In this document: positions 54,242-56,715 of the stretch, one piece after another
Layout of the letters: every line of letters starts with the position of its first letter
How positions within the stretch are numbered: the stretch's first letter is position 1
Origin: Chitinophagales bacterium
Lineage (GTDB): Bacteria > Bacteroidota > Bacteroidia > Chitinophagales > Saprospiraceae
Direction: 5' to 3'
Assembly (NCBI GenBank): GCA_017303875.1
Contig: JAFLBP010000037.1
Span: forward strand, 1 to 56,715
Length of the DNA: 56,715 nt
The notes under the pieces: model-generated
Database searches by the model: none
What the model saw: the letters and a program-made list of their open reading frames with translations, nothing else
Told to the model about the DNA's origin: nothing
Position numbers and translations under genes: made by a program

Positions 54242-55396
54242 ATGAAAAAAATGCTACTTGCACTTTTATCCCTTCTTCAACTGAACGTATTTGCCCAAAT
54301 CACCCTCGACGCTGGCACCTTTCCCAGCGCAGGTGACACCCTGCGTTTCGCTATTGACGACACCCCGGACGGCATCAACCCGGCTACACCTCCCGGCGGA
54401 AGCACCTTCTGGGATTTCAGCAGCCTGAATGTGGTCAACACTACAGAGGTGGTGTACCGCAGTGCCAATCAGGGCATGAATGCAGCTGCTTTTCCCGGCG
54501 CCGATCTGGTGGTTATTAACCAGGGCGGAGAAACCTATTTCAACAAAACGACATCGCGGTTTGAAAACCTGGGCTACGCTGGCGAAGATCCGGCCGGATT
54601 CAGCCTGGATGTTACGGCGCGCTTTCAGCCGGCATTGGTGGAGCGCCGCAACCCAACCAGCTTTTTTGATATCAATAATTCCACAGCTGCGCTGAGCCTG
54701 GTTTTCCCGACAGACCAGCCGCCTTTGGACAGTATTTTTGGCTCCCTGCCAGTAGATATTGACTCCATGCGCGTGCGTATCACCACGGATCGCTTAGATG
54801 TGGTAGATGGATGGGGCAACTGTGCGATACCCGGCGGCAATTACCCGGTTTTACGCCAAAAGCGTACCGAGTACCGCAACACCAGCATTGATGTTTATGT
54901 AAACCTGGGCTTTTTTGGTCAATGGATTGACCTTTCCACCCTGATTGGCGGTGGCGGTGGTGGCGGCTTAGGCAATTTCATCGGAACCGATACGCTGGTA
55001 AGCTATCGCTTTCTGAGCAATACCGAAAAAGAAGAAATCGCGGTGGCAACCATGTCCAACGACCTGAGTACCGTGGAGACCGTCCGTTTTAAGGACCTGA
55101 CGACTACGCCTTCCTTCGAACCGGCCGGTTTTGCCGCTGCGACCATTCAGGCATATCCTAACCCCGCAGTGGAATGGGTGCGTTTTGATTGCACCAACCT
55201 GCCGCAGGACGAGTATACGATCAAGATCTATAACATCATCGGCAAAGTGATCTGGAAAGAAAATTATTCGATGGCCGGCAACAAATCGGTTCGCCTCGAA
55301 CTCGAAGATTTCAAAAAAGGGACTTACCTGTATAGCTTGGTCGACAGTAAGGGTAACACCCTGAGTACCAAGCGCCTGGTGATTTTGAAGCCGTAA
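54242..55396 (+). CDS. Secreted protein with T9SS type A sorting domain (384 aa)
   Basis: Function not recognised. The start at 54242 (MKKMLLALLSLLQLNVFAQ) gives a signal peptide; the frame's earlier ATG lies inside the ABC exporter gene. The mature part (~20-300) is beta-rich with LDAGTFPSAGDTLRFAIDDT, SVNQGGETYFNKT-like strands and a glycine run (IGGGGGGGLG) near residue 240. The final ~80 residues are a T9SS type A domain: IQAYPNPAVEWVRFDCTNLP, YNIIGKVIWKENYSM, GTYLYSLVDSKGNTLSTKRL. It is therefore surface-exposed or released. A two-way terminator separates it from the next, convergent gene. Confidence 0.82.
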   Translation: MKKMLLALLSLLQLNVFAQITLDAGTFPSAGDTLRFAIDDTPDGINPATPPGGSTFWDFSSLNVVNTTEVVYRSANQGMNAAAFPGADLVVINQGGETYFNKTTSRFENLGYAGEDPAGFSLDVTARFQPALVERRNPTSFFDINNSTAALSLVFPTDQPPLDSIFGSLPVDIDSMRVRITTDRLDVVDGWGNCAIPGGNYPVLRQKRTEYRNTSIDVYVNLGFFGQWIDLSTLIGGGGGGGLGNFIGTDTLVSYRFLSNTEKEEIAVATMSNDLSTVETVRFKDLTTTPSFEPAGFAAATIQAYPNPAVEWVRFDCTNLPQDEYTIKIYNIIGKVIWKENYSMAGNKSVRLELEDFKKGTYLYSLVDSKGNTLSTKRLVILKP

Positions 55397-55418
55397 TTTT
55401 TCTTTTAGACAATCGTAT

Positions 55419-55455
55419 AAAAAAGCCTGTGGGTATCGAATCCACAGGCTTTTTT
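55419..55455. terminator. Bidirectional intrinsic terminator
   Basis: Six A, stem GCCTGTGG (55425-55432) with CCACAGGC (55442-55449), then six T, between two convergent genes. Works on either strand. Confidence 0.88.
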
Positions 55456-55456
55456 A

Positions 55457-56715
55457 TTAACCTTTCCCTGCTCTTGTTTTTCCCAGGTTATCAAGTTTAA
55501 ATCCGCGGGGCTGATATGTTTCAAATCCTCGAAACTGATTTTCTGAATTGAAATATGCCGCAACCTGCGCTGGTACCTCTTGTTCTATATTTTCGTCTGC
55601 CTTTTGAGGAATAACAAGCGCTTCATAACAGACGGCAGTTTCCTCGGTATCTGACAAACCCGAAATACTTGCAACGAAAACCTGCATTTCACTACTTACA
55701 AACTCGCCCCCAATATGTATTTGCAGATAAATCCCCCAATGCTCTTCTATGTCAGGTCTGGAAAACACAGCGACGATAAAGTGATTTTTGCGGTGCACCG
55801 TCTTGTCTGCAATGTGCTTTTTTTCATCAACATTCAGTTTTCCTGAAAAACCATAACGCAAGGTATCGTAAAAGAATTCAAGATCGAGGGTATGTATAAC
55901 TTTATTATAACAATAATAGATTCGGTATTTTCTGCAATAGGTTAAGAGTATTTTATCTATTGGTGGCTCTTGAGTACGCAGCCATTTCGAAAGACTAAGG
56001 GTATCCTTGATATGCTCCATCGGCGAATACAGACCCGCTCCATATTTTAGCAAATAAGCAACTATTGCCTCGTCTATTCCTCTTGGAAAAGAGCCATCAT
56101 TTTTCTGATAAAATCGCTTTGTATAGGCTTCAATTTCAGGCTTTGCAGGTTTAAATTTCTCCATAATAAAACAATCACTGAGGATGCAGTCAAGCCTGTA
56201 ATAGGTCAGATTTGCCTGGCCCAGCATAAGTTTTGGAGGGTTTTGGGCGCTTGGTATTTTAGTGCGAAATAGCACGTAACGCGTTTTATCCGCGATCAGA
56301 TGAAATACCAGGTATCCCCGGGTTGCATCCATGTAAACATAGCCTGAAAAGTTTTTGAATTCCTCATTCGCATTAATCAAATCACAGGCCGCCAAACCTC
56401 CTGCACCTATGTTTTTTATGCGAATTATATGCCTGTTAATCACAAGGGAATTGTGCGCATACATATATAAGTACCAGTGCGTATGCTCAAAGTCTTTGTG
56501 TACAGGATGAAAATCCCCAAGTAGTTGTTTGATACTGATTTCTTCCGAGGGGATGTTTTCATGGGGGTGTGTATTCCGATACCGCGCAAGGGAGTGTAAA
56601 GTATTTTGTGTAAACTGATTTTCACTGGAGATTTGAAGTTTCCGCAGGGTTCCATTTTTGGGGGCATGCCCCCAAAAATGGAACCCTGCGGAAGAATTTG
56701 TACTTTCACCTTCTC
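55457..56715 (-). CDS. Protein of unknown function, 5' end outside the window
   Basis: Not recognised. The first in-window ATG is at 56464 (335 aa from there), but the same frame stays open without a stop for 83 further codons to the window edge. Its translation there reads like normal protein (LHSLARYRNTHPHENIPSEE, then KQLLGDFHPVHKDFEHTHWY), so I take the gene to begin beyond 56715. It has no visible signal peptide in this part. Notable phrases are GGLAACDLINANEEF and LVIPQKADENIEQEVPAQVA. The open frame passes straight through a 54-bp perfect palindrome (56640-56693) in the N-terminal part. AT-richer than neighbours, resembling the left-end accessory genes. Confidence 0.65.
   Translation of the reverse strand, partial: EGESTNSSAGFHFWGHAPKNGTLRKLQISSENQFTQNTLHSLARYRNTHPHENIPSEEISIKQLLGDFHPVHKDFEHTHWYLYMYAHNSLVINRHIIRIKNIGAGGLAACDLINANEEFKNFSGYVYMDATRGYLVFHLIADKTRYVLFRTKIPSAQNPPKLMLGQANLTYYRLDCILSDCFIMEKFKPAKPEIEAYTKRFYQKNDGSFPRGIDEAIVAYLLKYGAGLYSPMEHIKDTLSLSKWLRTQEPPIDKILLTYCRKYRIYYCYNKVIHTLDLEFFYDTLRYGFSGKLNVDEKKHIADKTVHRKNHFIVAVFSRPDIEEHWGIYLQIHIGGEFVSSEMQVFVASISGLSDTEETAVCYEALVIPQKADENIEQEVPAQVAAYFNSENQFRGFETYQPRGFKLDNLGKTRAGKG
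56640..56693. repeat. 54-bp perfect palindrome
   Basis: Both halves match without error (left half starts TTCCGCAGGGTTCCATTTTT, centre GCATGC). Its length is 18 codons, and it keeps the surrounding minus-strand reading frame open. Confidence 0.92.

Noticed and set aside
56440..56709. 89-codon minus-strand frame across the 54-bp palindrome
   Set aside because: Another frame of the same strand gives a better continuous protein joined to the downstream gene; this one is basic and featureless.

Overview
The window looks like a chromosomal segment of a Bacteroidota bacterium, most likely of the Saprospiria/Chitinophagia type. Support comes from five secreted proteins with type IX secretion (T9SS) C-terminal sorting domains, many -7 promoter elements of the Bacteroidota form TAnnTTTG, the futalosine-pathway gene mqnA, a LytS/LytTR two-component pair, and near absence of Shine-Dalgarno sites. 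No rRNA, tRNA, transposase or CRISPR array was seen. The genus cannot be named from sequence reading alone.

Layout. 1-4.45 kb: AT-richer accessory stretch of four unrecognised secreted or membrane proteins, with two copies of a ~170-bp intergenic repeat and a REP-like palindrome. 4.46-12.2 kb (minus strand): TauE/SafE permease, ADP-heptose epimerase HldD, a 1000-residue exported coiled-coil protein, a GT-C type membrane glycosyltransferase, GTP cyclohydrolase FolE and a PTPS/QueD protein. 12.3-15.1 kb (plus): LytS kinase, LytTR regulator, MqnA. 15.1-18.0 kb (minus): WbqC, dynamin-like GTPase and PAP2-like protein, probably one operon. 18.1-25.1 kb: LEA-like protein, two tandem CotH-family paralogues, small unknown protein, S9 peptidase, MsrA.

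25.3-44.7 kb is a surface-protein region: DUF4394 protein, a 2353-residue Ig-like repeat protein (thirty modules arranged as ten A-B-C triplets), a coiled-coil protein, a double VOC protein, a lysyl-oxidase-family protein with its copper-site and LTQ residues retained, and a 1600-residue DUF4397 repeat protein. Four of these six carry T9SS signals, so this region probably specifies adhesive or matrix-forming cell-surface material.

45-56.7 kb is housekeeping: nrdB and nrdA (class Ia ribonucleotide reductase), each preceded by exact DnaA-type boxes, with a possible structured RNA leader before nrdA; a DUF2306 membrane protein; efp, accB, accC; an MsbA-like ABC exporter; a small T9SS protein; and a gene that runs off the right edge.

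A striking feature is a dispersed family of low-complexity palindromes (units CGATGAA and ACACTAAA/ACAAAAAC). They sit at gene borders, often overlap stop codons, and in places form perfect 37-bp inverted repeats. No defence island, prophage or biosynthetic cluster was recognised. The best candidates for undescribed biology are the nrd regulatory regions, the border repeat family, the ten-triplet adhesin, and the T9SS-exported lysyl oxidase.
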